Assembly (NCBI GenBank): GCA_012934845.2
Contig: WNNJ02000794.1
Coordinates: forward strand, 124,001 to 188,000
Direction of reading: 5' to 3'
Length of the DNA stretch: 64,000 bases
DNA from: Pomphorhynchus laevis
Taxonomy: Eukaryota > Acanthocephala > Palaeacanthocephala > Echinorhynchida > Pomphorhynchidae
Shown here: one piece after another, positions 34,701-49,700 of the stretch
How the letters are laid out: each line of letters opens with the position of its first letter
How positions within the stretch are numbered: the first letter of the stretch is position 1
Notes under the pieces: model-generated
What the model saw: only the letters and a program-made list of their open reading frames with translations
Databases searched by the model: none
What the model was told of the DNA's origin: nothing
Translations under genes and position numbers: made by a program

Positions 34701-37700
34701 AGTAAGCGTCGATGACAAGATCGGATGCTAGACAAGTTTGGTAAACCCAAACGTTTCTGTGAGAGCGTGGTGCGAGTGTCTAGCAGATGTTTCTGTCAAA
34801 GAACGTTTTACTGGCTACATCTGAAAGGACTTCTCTCACTTGAAAGATATGAAGAGCATTGATTAGGAATGGGATATGTTCCTATCCTCGCTTGCCAAAG
34901 CAACTGTAAAATATTGTAACTTGAAGGCCTTAGGTGCTTGTCACTGTAGAAATACTCGAACTGCTTGGTGAACATCAACATTTAGATATTTTGTCCAACA
35001 GAAAAAGCTGGCTTATAAGTTAACTTTATCAGATATATCAGGAGAAACTGTAGACAAGTACAGAAGGGCAAAGAGAGCTTCAGCTCGAGCATTTACCGAA
35101 GCAAAGAAGGCGGCTTGAGAAAAGTTTAGAGAACACTTAGAACTTGATTATAGGTCAGCTTCGAAGATGTTCTGGAAGACGATCAGGAACCTTAGTGTTG
35201 TGAAGCAGAAAACTCATCAAACTGTCTATGACAAAAGAGGATCTTTGCTGACTGACATTGAAGAAATTCTTGGTTGTTGAAAATAGAATTTTATGAGTCT
35301 CCTTAATCCGATGGATATGTATTCTCTTGTAGAAGTAGAGCCTTTAGAACCAACGAAAGAGATCATCTCTTTGAAAGAGGTCATTGCTGTTGCTAAAAAA
35401 CTTTGTAATGACACATCTTATGTAGTAGTCGAGATTCGACCTGAAGCTTTAAAGGCTCTCGACGTTGTTGTCATGAAGAGGCTAACACGGATCTTCAACG
35501 TTGTATTGAAGTTGGTTAAGGGTCCTAGTGAGTGGCGAACTGAAGGTGGTGTACCGATCTTTAAGAATGGTGACCGAAGAGTGTGCTCCAATTATCAGGG
35601 CATCACTCTTCTTAGCCAAGCTGGTAAGCTATTTGCTAGGATTCTTGAGTTAAGGATACTGCATATAGTTGAGAGACAGTTGCAAGAGGGACAATGCGGC
35701 TTTCGTCCAGGTCGTGGAACTGCGGATTTAGCTCTTTACCCTCTCCACTATCCTCGAACAGTCTTAGGAGTTTGCTCAACTGGTTTACATGTGCTTTATA
35801 GATTTGGAGGATGCGTTCGACCGAGTTCCGCGAGAGACGTTGTGGGAGGTACTAAGGGGGTATGGATTACAACATTATCTGCGGGTAGCTGTGGTTTCTC
35901 TGTATGAACAAATTATGAGTTGTGTTCGTGTTCTAGGAAGGAAGTCTAAATCATTTCCAGTAGGCGTTGGGATTCGTCAGGGTTGTCTTTTGACTCCAAT
36001 TTTGTTCCTTGTTTACATTGACAAAATTACGAGACGAGCAGCTCTGACGGATGCCGGCCTTAAGTTCAGTTCCATCAAGGTACCATCTCTTTTATTCCAA
36101 ATGATGTTGTCTTGTTGGTTTCTTGCCCTGAGGACTTGCAATGCCTACTAGATCGATTCACGATGGAATGCCAAGCGGCAAGGATGTTGGTTAGTACCTT
36201 CAAGACTGTCTTTGTGTTCGTTTTGGATATAGGTGCCAATGCCAATCCGATTGGAGAAATAGTTCTTCCTGATGTGGAGCATTTCAAGTATCTTGGGGTA
36301 TTGTTCTCGAGAAGGACGGCAGGAACATCAGGGATATTGAGAAGCGGATTTGTGCAGTTAAGGCAACAATGCATTCTTAGTAAAGGTCTGTCGAGGTGAA
36401 GCGAGAGTTGAGTCTTCGGGTGAAGCTTTCAGTTTACCACGCAATCTTCGTTCCTATCTTAACTTATGGTTATGAGATTTGGGTTATGACTAAAATAATA
36501 ATATCTCGGATACAGGCGACCGAAATAAGGTTTCTTCGCGGTGTGGTCGGTCTTAGTGAGATAAGGTTAGGAATTCGGTAATCTGGGATGGACTCGGAGT
36601 AAAGTTGCTGCTTCTCAACATCGAAGAAAGTCAGCTGAGGTAGCTAGGACACGTTCTGAGGATGTATATGGATCGCCTTCCTCGGAGAGTTTCCAGACTG
36701 GACTCTCTGGAAAGAGACATCAAGGTAGACAGCGATACCGGTAGATATATCAAATCTTGAAATTGGATGAATACCGTTTTGGGCTATCTGAAAGAGTATT
36801 CTGGTCTATCGCCCAGGATCGCGATGTCTGGAGTAGTTTGGTTCGTGCACTGCCTCCACGACCCGACACTCGGAATAGTGGTTGACAGTAAAAAATTGCT
36901 GTTGTAATGTAAAGAATCCAAGAATCTATAAAATGTATGTCCTAATCGATTTTAAACTTTCCTGGAAAATACATTGAACCAATACACGAAAATTAAGTTG
37001 CAATATATTATCGGTTAAAGTCTAGTCGAGAGTTTAACCTATAGAGTTCTCTATAGGTGAGATTCGTTAAAGTCTTTAAAATAAATACTTTAAAATAAAT
37101 AATTAAGCTTAGCTTTAGTAATCGATAACATATTGAACGTTAGGTTCAATAAAATAACGGAACTTAACACCTGCGTATATCAATGTAACCTTACCTTAAT
37201 CTAATTTTACTCGAAATGGAATCCAAACATAATGTGATATTGATTTTTAAACTGAGAAAGACGTCGTAAGTATCGAAATTCCTATTAAAAATACTATATA
37301 GACAACTCAATTAGAATAATTGATTACGATATAATTAATAAATTTTACTATTTTACAAAATATCTAATCGGCTGCCATTCCGGTTTATTTAAAATATACT
37401 TTTGTAAATGTCATTTATAATTATGACAAATCATTATTTATTTTATTAAATTCAATAGTAAAATAAATATATTTTATATTATAAATAAAATATATAATAT
37501 TTTGTAATTATAATATTTTATATTGTTTTTACCAGTAGAGCACTGGATGAAAAGTGTAAGACAAACCGATTCAATAAGTTACTCTCTATGCAATAGTAAT
37601 ACGTTGTTCATAAAAATTTCAAGTGAAGTGTTTATTTAAATTTAATGAAATTATTTATTTAGAAATGATAATTAATTATTTTAATTCATTAAAATTATTA

Positions 37701-40700
37701 AAGTAAAGTGTTTATTTAAATAAATCGTGAAACTTACTTGCAAAAATGGTTACCTATAATGGCCACAAGTAAATTTTAATAATTTAAATTATTGTAAAAT
37801 ATTTTTTTAAATAATGAATTATGAAATGTACATATTTTCAATGTATAAAATATATATTTAAAATGAATTATGCTTAAATATACCACAAGGTTAGAATAAT
37901 GGATACCTATCAACATAATACATGATATGTAATCATCACGGGATTCTATCTTCTTCGCTTGATTGATCGCCGTTCGTAAATCAATCTTTAAAATAAAAAA
38001 TAATTAAATTTCGTTGTCATTTTTGACACTAAAATGTAAATACGAAAACTATAAGAAAATATAAACTTTAATATCATCAAACTCAAATATACGAATATTT
38101 AAAAAAATCGTTGAGTGTTGCAGATGACGCTTTACCCTTCATTTAAAAGCGCTTTGATGCTACTTCATTCAAAAACGTTAGCCATTATATCATTAATAAG
38201 ATTTTAATATTCATTTGCGTATGTACATTTATTATAGAAGATAATAAATGTAAAAAAGAAGATATAAAACGAACAGCACATGTGTGCACAGACAAATGTG
38301 TCTTTAGAAGGTAAATCACAAACTCGTAAGGTAATTATTATTTTATCTTTAGTCATAATTAAAGGTAGATCATAAACGAATATTAAATCACTTCATAAGG
38401 TTATAGTTTTGTTATCTTTGTAAACTCGAAAAACGTAAATTTCCGATAAATTTGAATAGTTAGTGATAAATTTAATTGACCTGAAAATGTTTTTAACTCA
38501 TTAGTTAGCTTAATTGTAAATTATATAATTATAATACGATCAATTAGAGCAGATTGAAAGTTTTTAAGGAATTAGTATACTAAGCAACTGTATTAATAAA
38601 ATTTTCTCAAATGCTTTTTAAATTGATTATTTTACTAATGCACGTTGCCTTATCGTTTTAAAAATTTGTTGAAACTGTATAATTACTAATTTATGTCATT
38701 AAAAATAAAATAAATGCGAATTGATAATTTTTAATTTGTTTGCCTCACTTTTATCGATGCATAATTAGAACAAGGCAAATTGAAAATCGCTGTCACACAA
38801 TACCACACACTGTGAGATAGACAATTCAAAATATGAATGTGCTTGTCTTAATTAAATATGTTTGTCTAACTTTCATCGATGCAAAATCAGGACAAAGCAA
38901 ATGTAACACAATATCACACTCCTAAGAATTGACGGCTAAAATTATTTTAAATTTAATTTACAAAAATCAAAGTCACTATTAATTAATAAAATTATCAAAT
39001 TAATTAAATCAGCTAACTGAGTCTACGTATTGTTATATAATTATAAAATAAACATAACATAATAATGCTAAATCAAAATTTAATAATTAAATAATAAAAT
39101 TAATAATTGTTTTTAGATTTTCTATAATTTAAATCAAGTTAAAAAATTGAAATTTAAAATAAACGTCGTTTTTATGAATTGACTAATAAAGAACAGACAT
39201 TGTATGAGAATAAGAATTAGAGGTCATCAGGAGGAACTGCTATGCTATCAGGTTTCGGCCCCTGACTCTTCTACCCAACATAGCTGCGAGGCCAAATACG
39301 TACTAAGGACGTATTTCCTCTTGAAAAGTCATTATTTGTAAACACTAATTGAAAATACAGATCAGGATGGATATATTTTTTACAATCAAATCAGCTAACT
39401 GAGTCTATGTATTTAATATAATTATAAAATAAACGAAACATAATAATGCTAAATCAAAATTTAATAATTAAATAATAAAATAAATAATTGTTTTTAGATT
39501 TTTTATAATTTAAATCAAGTTAAAAAAATGAAATTTAAAATAAACGTCATTTTTATGAATTGACTAATAAATAACAGACGTTGCATCAGAATAAGGATTA
39601 GAGGTCATCAGGAGGAACTGCTATGCTATCAGGTTTCGGCCCCTAACTCCTCAACCCAACATAGCAGCGGGGCCAAATACATGCTAATGATGTATTTCCT
39701 CTGAAATAACTATCTAGTATCTTATTCTAACGCAAAGTATATTATTTATTATCCATCCATAAAAATTTGCCACTTAAGAGTTTAAATTTATTCTTTATAT
39801 TATTAAGTTGATTTATATATTTTACTATTTTCTGCTTGATGTTATTTTTATAGTAACCTAGTTTAAAATATGTATCTATTAAATTATTTAAATGATTTTG
39901 AAGAAAGCCGATATCATTACATATTGTTGCATTTCTTAAAATTTCATTATTTAATGTATTATATTTTATATTATATGGTATGCATGAATGCTCATGCAAA
40001 AATATAATTATATTTTTGCATGAGCATTCATATAATATGATTATATTATATGAATGTATTATATGATTATATTATAAAATTATATAATTATAATTATATA
40101 ATTATATTAATTACATAATATGATTATATTATATAATTAATATGATTATAATCATATTAATTATAAATATAAAATATTAAAATATACAGTTAAACACAAG
40201 AATGAACAATATAATTTAGTATATTGTTATAATCAGTATATTTTACAATCAGTATATCGCCATCACTATACCTTTAAAGCGGCTTGTACGGATGCCAATG
40301 ATAGATTTAAGCAAGAATAAAGGCTAAACAAAATCCCATACTTTTTCATCTGTGATAGCATTAATACGATAATATCCATGCTAAATTGTATCTTTCTATT
40401 TGCATTCTAAACATTTAAACTTTTAAAAATCACGTTATTTTAATTAAAAACATACAGTCTTTTTCAAGTAGGTCTCAAGCTTATCGACGAAATTGAATCG
40501 TATGTAAATTGTTAGCAGGAGATCGTGTACATGAACATTAGGCTCAAGCAGCTCATATATTGTATATTCAATGTAATCGCACATTAATAATATCTAACAA
40601 TGATATAATATACCGACAATAGTTGATGTTCGATATCAGACACACTATTATAATGTAAATATAATCAGTATTATAAGCAGCAGTTTCGCTTATAGCAATT

Positions 40701-43700
40701 TATTTATAAAATAAATTTGTTATTTGGTATTCATTGGCTTATAAAAGTAACAAAATATAATTAACTTACTATAATTATATAGTAACGTCTATATATAGAC
40801 GTTTCAGATGATGCATTTTTCAATTATATGTAATCATTTATTTATATTTTGAAATTTAACTCATACATGCTTTTGAGATTCCATAATTCTGAATTTCAAT
40901 AATTATATTATAGAAGTAATTATATTATTATAGTGATTTAAATCACTATATTTAAATATAGTGATTTATTTTACGTTATATTTCATCTATAATTTAATAT
41001 AGTGATTAAATCTATTTAATATAAAAAAGTTTAACTATTTGAAAAAGAGCAGCATTTAAGATAAAAGTCACACGGGCAGCTGAAATGTCATCGAGATAGA
41101 TCATACCACCTATGAGCGCTGCCGATCATCTCTGACTCTAGCAGTGACGAATAGTATGATGATCGTTGAGTGTAGTTCAGTCAATTACTGACAGCAGCTT
41201 TCAACATAATGCCGTATTTCAATGGAATCCTGGACCGTTGTTATCAAGCATCTTTGATGCAATCTCTATGATACATGTGCGGAATCCTTTGAAGGATCCA
41301 ACTAATGACGTGATACAGCAATAAATGATTCTCCTGATATGGATAAAGATGGTCTGATAATCAAGTTTCCAGTTTACGAGCTTCTAGCCACTGGAACTTA
41401 AGCAATTTATCGGAAATGCTCTTTTGCAAAAGTCACACAGGCAGCCGAAACGTCATCGAGATGGCTCATACTACTGATGAGCGCTGCCGGTCATCTCTGA
41501 CGTCTAGCAGTGATGAATAGTATGCTAATTGTAGAGGGCAGTCCAATTAATTACCGACAGCAGCTTTCATCATATTGCCGTGTGCCAATGGAATTCTAGA
41601 ACGTGGTTATCAATCATCTTTGATGCAATCTTTATGATATATAAAGCACGTTGTTAGTTTTAGGTAAAAAGGTTAAGCACATGCCACTTAAGCACATGTT
41701 AGCAAATTCTCGGAGAATTTGGACTTCGAACTCCGGTTTTTGGCAACATTACTATTAATTATGAAATTTAAGTTTATTAGCTCCCGAAGTTCAACAGATT
41801 CTGCTAACACATTATATATAATGTGAATATATATAATTATATATAATTTAACCAAGCTTTTTTTTGTAAATAATCCCGTTTAGTTGTATTAAACCAAAAG
41901 GTTTAAGACAAGACGATACATGAAATGTAATGGTGCGTAAAAATGTTATACAAATAAATAAAAAAATTTGTTTTTAATTATTTAGCACATACTAAATCAA
42001 AAACACTAGACGAGTTTATATATTTTTTGAAACGCGTTTATATAGCGTTTTTGGATGCTTTATGAATGCGTCTTTGCTTTTATGATAAATTTACCTGTTT
42101 GATATTTGCAAATGAGATCAACACCACAATGCCTCTTAGCATAAGCGAAATGTCGAGGAATGGTCCCATATCTTTCCATGCTTGAATAATATCTTCGAAT
42201 CGTGCAAACATAATTTTTCTATTCGTACAGTATTTATAGAAGAATGCAGAATTTACTAGTTCAATCAAATAGGTAGCTGCTAACACATATTCGTTTTGTC
42301 GCATATAAAAATCGATAACCGTGTCGTGGTCTAGAGGACAAAATTAAAAATAGATAACCAAATTTTATCATTAATGGTCGTTAATTCAATAAAATTGAAA
42401 AATGAAAAGCTCAATAATTAGCATTACTCTTCACGTTGTTTGTAAGCAAAACAATCCATTTTGTTGATACGCTTAGACAAATCTACGACGTTTATATTGT
42501 GTCCTAACTTATTAAAGGTTTAAAATTGAAAAAGCTGTTTCAAAAATAAATGCTGAATAAATCCATTTTGTTGATACGCTTAGACAAATCTACGACTTTT
42601 ATATTGTGTCCTAACTGATTATAAGTTCACTTTATAAACAGAGTTCAGCGTTAGGAGTAGCTTAAAAATATGGAATTATAAATAAATTATCGATCCGACA
42701 CTATTCGTTCCTAACAAACATCTTCGTATTCCGAAATTTAATTATGCATTAATCTGCCTTTCATTTTTTATATTCAAAAATATATTTCAAAATTATTTGA
42801 TTTCTGGTAAAATTGTTTAATAATCTGCATCTACCGCTTCTTGATAGAGTTATCGTTGATCTTAAAAAGAAACTACATTAGGAAAATGAGTTTATCGATT
42901 TGATTCTAATTTATATCAATATATTATTTTATTACATAATAATTTTATTTATTACATAATCAAATCAGCTAACTGAGTCTATGTATTTAATATAATTATA
43001 AAATAAACAAAACATAATAATGCTAAATCAAAATTTAATAATTAAATAATAAAATTAATAATTGTTTTTAGATTTTCTATAATTTAAATCAAGTTAAAAT
43101 AAAAATTGAAATTTAAAATAAACGTCATTTTTATGAATTGACTAATAAATAACAGACCTCTAAGAATTAGAGGTCATCAGGAGGAACTGCTATGCTATCA
43201 GGTTTCGGCCCCTAACTCCTCTACCCAACATAGCAGCGGGGCCAAATACATGCTAATGATGTATTTCCTCTGAAATAACTATCTAGTATCTTATTCTAAT
43301 GCAAAGTATATTATTTATTATCCATCCATAAAAATTTGCCACTTAAGAGTTTAAATTTATTCTTTATATTATTGTGTTGATTTATATATTTTACTATTTT
43401 CTGCTTGATGTTATTTTTATAGTAACCTAGTTTAAAATATGTATCTATTAAATTATTTAAATGATTTTGAAGAAAGCCAATATCATTACATATTGTTGCA
43501 ATTCTTAAAATTTCATTATTTAATGTATTATATTTTATATTATATGGTATGCATGAATGCTCATGCAAAAATATGTTTCTTGTAAATTTAAATATGTCAT
43601 CTTTACGATATAAATCAATAGTAGTTTTAGTTAATGTTAATTTAATGTTCATATCTAGATATACACCTTTTTATCATTAATATTGGTTTTGTTAAGAATA

Positions 43701-46700
43701 AGGCTTTCTGGATTGCTCACTAATTGAATAAAAATTATTAGAATTAAATACACATATATCATCAATGTATCGAAACATATATTTCATATATTTATATTGT
43801 TTAGATTTAGTTTTTACACAGTTATGAACAAATTCATATTCTATAAAGCTTAAAAACAAGTCAGCTATAATTGGGCTACTATTACCACCCATTGGAACAC
43901 CTTTTACTTGTCTAAATATAGATGTCCCTACTTTTAAATAATTTTGATTTATCAAAATATTTAAGGATTCTATTAATTCAATTTTATCCATATATTTATA
44001 TTTATTTGATGGTTTAATTTTTGTTAGATAGGCGTTATAATTATTATAACATATATATGTATATCTTTTTCCGAATATAAGATTAATTAATTTTACTATC
44101 GCTTCTTTAATATCTACTAAATCTAGATTTGTATAAAGAGTACTAAAATCGTATGTATTTATATTTTGAAAATTTATTCCTTTTGTGTGTTCTAAAAATT
44201 CTCCTGTAGAATTAGTGTCTTATACAATTATTAATTTCGATTATGTTTAAACTGCTTTTTGTATTTTATTCATATAAACAGAAAAGAGTTTTAATTACCT
44301 CTAAATATTTTTTAAAGAAAAAATAATTTATAGTGTAATACTACCCAAAATTAATGGATGTCAGTTGAAAATTCGCTATTGATGTATTAAAACAGTCATT
44401 AGTCGTATGTATTTATATTTTGAAATATAATGAAATATGTATATAATGAAATATAATGAAATATGTATTTATATTTATCTTAAATGTAGTACAGTATCAA
44501 TTATGATCAATGAGTTGTAGTCAACATCAAATTTCTGCTAATCTACACATTAATTACTCATATAAACTTAAAGTTAAAAACTAGAAAAGAATGAAAAATT
44601 GGTCTTTGTAATAAGTTTCACTGTTAAAATATTTGAAAGTATTGATAATTGTTCGAAAAGTCTTTAACTAAAAACCTCGCTCAAAAATATTGATTATTGA
44701 CTACAACCTGATTTATGAGTATATCGGATGATTATATGGATGCAGTACATTTGCTAAAAAGACTTTGTATAAAAACTTAATCTTAAAATAGTTATACATT
44801 ATTTATTTTTGAACGTTTATACGCTATTTATATATTATAAAGATAAATAAATATATAAACCGTTTATAATATATAAATTGCGTATAAACGTACAAAAATA
44901 AATAACGTATAAACCGTTTTAGCATATATAAATAGTGTATTAACCGTTTATAATATCGAAATAGCGTATAAGCGTTCAAAAAATAAAAAACGTATAAACC
45001 GTTTTAGCATATATAAATAAAACAGTCATTAGTCGTATGTATTTATATTTTGAAATATAATGAAATATGTATATAATGAAATATAATGAAATATGTATTT
45101 ATATTTATCTTAAATGTAGTACAGTATCAATTATGATCAATGAGTTGTAGTCAACATCAAATTTCTGCTAATCTACACATTAATTACTCATATAAACTTA
45201 AAGTTAAAAACTAGAAAAGTTTAGATTTAGTTTTTACACAGTTATGAACAAATTCATATTCTATAAAGCTTTAAAGCAAGTCAGCTATAATTATCTATTT
45301 TATGGTTAATAGAAAAATAAAAATTTACTCACAAATAGTCAACGAATTTTTAAATTTACAATCAAAGAACTCGTATTTATATAATGCATTTTAGATTTAA
45401 AAAATTATTAACAAAAATTATTATTAAATAATAATTATCAACAATTATTATTATTTATATATTATAAAGATAAATAAATATATAAACCGTTTATAATATA
45501 TAAATTGCGTATAAACGTACAAAAATAAATAACGTATAAACCGTTTTAGCATATATAAATAGTGTATTAACCGTTTATAATATCGAAATAGCGTATAAGC
45601 GTTCAAAAAATAAAAAACGTATAAACCGTTTTAGCATATATAAATAAAACAGTCATTAGTCGTATGTATTTATATTTTGAAATATAATGAAATATGTATA
45701 TAATGAAATATAATGAAATATGTATTTATATTTATCTTAAATGTAGTACAGTATCAATTATGATCAATGAGTTGTAGTCAACATCAAATTTCTGCTAATC
45801 TACACATTAATTACTCATATAAACTTAAAGTTAAAAACTAGAAAAGTTTAGATTTAGTTTTTACACAGTTATGAACAAATTCATATTCTATAAAGCTTTA
45901 AAGCAAGTCAGCTATAATTATCTATTTTATGGTTAATAGAAAAATAAAAATTTACTCACAAATAGTCAACGAATTTTTAAATTTACAATCAAAGAACTCG
46001 TATTTATATAATGCATTTTAGATTTAAAAAATTATTAACAAAAATTATTATTAAATAATAATTATCAACAATTATTATTATTAATAACAAAATTATTAAT
46101 AATTTAATAATTTTATTTATTCTAATAAAATATTTAAAATTTTTATATTTTTTATTTGAGTTAAAGTTATAAAGCATTTGAGGCAAGTGAGCTGTCAAAT
46201 ATCTATTACAAATTGTTAATATTTGAGAAATCCAAGTTTTGTGTAATTTTCCATATCATATTTAGGCTTAAAAAATTTATATTGAAGATAATAACGATAA
46301 CTATCTGAAAGATGTAAGTTAGCACCAGTATATTGGTTCGTTTGAAGTAAAATATATTGATAAATATGGAAGAAGCGAGTAATCCTAATGATTTCCGTTT
46401 AGTCATTGTGACGACTTGTCAATGGAGAAGACTCTCCACTGCTGGTTGCAGAAGAATACTTCCTACATTTAGCAGAAAGTTTGATGAAAGATGTCCCCAG
46501 CAGTTGATCATCTCCACTATTATTGTTAAACACCCTGCTGTGTTTTAACAATAATAGTGGAGATTTGTAGGTAATAATTAAATTGTACTTATTGTACTCT
46601 ATGTACTTATAGTCTTCAACAAAAGTACATAGAGCAATAAAAACAATCTTTGTTATATCTTTAATTTTAAAATCAAAGATTTATAGCCAAACAACTAATT

Positions 46701-49700
46701 GATCAATCAATATGTATTTATTAAATAAATAAGTAACATTTAGTAAGGGATTATTAGATTAACTTTGAAGATTCGTTAAAATAATAAAAAAAACAATGAT
46801 CTTACCACATAGTCCTCTTGCTATAATTACGCCGATATCGTATACTTCACGTTGACAAATTAATTTGTAAACGGTTGATTTTACGGATTTTAGAGAACTC
46901 TACAGCAAACAGATACAGATTCTTTAAGGTAGTATGTAAGTTTACCAAAAAAATAGGTTCGTTTGCTATATTATTCTGTAAACTGTCCAAACATGTTGAA
47001 CCATCTCCTATTAAATAATCATTAATGTAAACTGATATAATTGTAGTAGCTATGGCATTTCGATGAATATCCTTCTAGAATAAAATATATACAATCTATA
47101 AATAGCTTTTATAAAATCTATATTGATATTTATTTAAAAATTTTGTGAATATTTAAATTGGTAACTGTGTTTGACCAAAATGTTGATGTATTAAAATTGA
47201 AATATATAGTCGGGGGAAATAAATACATCTAGCAAATGAATTGAAAAAAATACCAATTATTATAAGTAGAATAAGAGGAGATTGAAAAGAGAAGGATACA
47301 TTATATGCTTGAAAATTGATTTATCTGTTCACGAAAATAATACCAAAAAAATCACTCAAAAACATTAAGATTTAAAGTCAGATAGAAATGATATTTATAA
47401 ATAAATAAATTTTATGCATACATAATGGTGATCAAAACAAATACCCACTTTTTGGAAAAGCATCATTGATGTATTTTCTGTATCAAATGTTGTGTTTTTT
47501 AATGTGTTTTTCTGTATAAATAACAAATTTGTCGCTATTATATTTAAAAAGCGTTTGTAATTTCAAAAGATCACAACATGAACTATCGAAATAAAGGAAC
47601 CATTCTGGATCAAAATCTATTTACACCTTAGTATCTTCATTTTTGTTGTAACAAATTCCAATGCGTAACAAAAGTACGCATGGGAATCAAATCAGGAAGA
47701 TTCTTTATAAAATTATAAAGAATAATTAATTATTTTTTATTTTTAAAAATGATTAATAATTAATTATTTTTAATTAATTATTAACAATTAATTATTTTTA
47801 ATAAAAAATCATCTTAATTATTTTTCTAATGGATATTTTGACTTATAATTTTATACAAAACAACAAAATATTATTAAAAATATATTTAAACTACTAAGCA
47901 AAAATTTTTTTCGATAGATAATAAACAATAAGCTTTTTATTAGAATATGATAATAGATAATAAAATTTAAGCAGAGGAAATACGTCATTAGCGGTTTTTA
48001 GGTCAGGCTGCTATGTTTAGTCGAGGAATAGGGGCCGATTTTAATTTAAAATTTTAACTTGATAGAAATTATATAAAATCTTAATTAATATTTTTCTGTC
48101 AATTTTCAAGAAATTTTGAAATTTTTTTCTATTTCTTACACAAAATAATCAAATTTCATTAGAGGAAATACGTCATTAGCATGTATTTAGCCCGCTACTA
48201 CGTTGAGTCGATGAATAGGAGGTCGAAACCTGAAAGCAGTTCATTCTGATAACCTCTCATCTTTGTTATCATAAATCGTCTGATATTTATTAATCAATCC
48301 AAAATGGACTTATATTTAAATTTTTTATTTTAACTTGATATAAATTATTGATATTTACTATTTATCTTTATTTATATTTATATATTTCAAAAATCGACTT
48401 ATATTTAAATTTTTAATTCTTAATTTTAACATGATACAAACTATTGGTATAATCTTGTATAATTATTTATTATTTATCATTATTTATATTTATATATCGT
48501 ATAAAATACGTAAACTCAGTTATCTGATCTGATTTAGGGGGCTTGTAAGCGCGCCACTGCCACGAATTTTCCACTCAAATCTCGTTTTTATTATATAACT
48601 CAAACATTTACTTTTGTTTTAAATTTCGATTTTAAATTTTAACTTGTAAATTGTAAAAAATCTTATATAATTATTTATTATTTATTTTTATTTTTATACA
48701 CTCAGATATCTAATCTGATTCGTTATAATGAAAATCAAAACCCTCAATCAGATTGATCCTTTCCGAGTATTTTGCTCTTTATCTGTTTTAATGATACACA
48801 TTCGCATCGAATTTTTCGTTTGAATAAAACGAAACAAATGAGCTATAAACACAAATATCATAAAATGATCGCTCCATTGTCGACTAGTATTTTATTAACT
48901 CAGTTTTAGTTATCTGCATGTAGTTGTATTTTCGAAGACAGCATAGTTCGATAGTGGCGTTAGGTGTATATTATATATATTATATATTATATATAATATA
49001 AAAAACGTAAACTCAGTTATCTGATCTGATTAAAATGATGTAAAATAAACTACTAAATTTTATCTTATTCAATAAAAATAAATTAACATATTATTATATT
49101 ATAAAATTTTTGTAAAAATTATAAAACTATATAAGTTTTATAATAAAAAAGTCTGTGATCAGTCACTCCAGTCGAAATATGCTACTGAAGAATGAAGTAT
49201 TTGTGATATTAATAAAATATCATTTAGCATGAGAGCTCCTCATTATGATCTCTAATTATAAAAATTATAAAACTATATAAAATTTGAGAATAAAATTATT
49301 GATACCAATCAAATGCTTACCTGGATTAGCCTCAACTTGCATATCAGATATTCTATCAATAGTATGTTATTCTTTAATTTCATCATAATTAGTATACATT
49401 CGGAAAAGTCTTTAGCTGACTGAGCAAGACATCCTGGTAATTTTTCGTAGCTCCTGTCGTAAATGAAAAAAGTAAAACCAAAAATCTAATCTGAATCTAA
49501 ACTGAATTTGCAGCAGAAAATCACTTTCTAAAGACTTGACAACACTAACTTGGCCAGTTTTCTAAATTTAATTTAATTTAAAAAATATTGCCTAATAATA
49601 CAACAAACCGTGCATGCGTTAATCGCATCATTGAATCTTTTATCACGCAAGTAGACTATCCAATCATTGCTAGTTTCATTTCTGATTCTGTATCTGAATA

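Larger units (their letters stand above)
41073..41800 (+). mobile_element. Family-D ribozyme repeats, tandem pair
   Basis: Two head-to-tail copies about 365 bp apart (blocks at 41075-41152 and 41440-41514). The body contains GCCGTATTTC and AATCCTGGACCGTTGTT, shared with families A and C. The tail contains GAACTCCGGTTTTTGGCAA, as in family A. Lies in the 1.5-kb VPS18 intron 10. Confidence 0.7.

Noticed and set aside
34066-36600. Minus-strand open frames at 35226-35414 and 36075-36374
   Set aside because: They are antisense to the LINE RT and have no own similarity.
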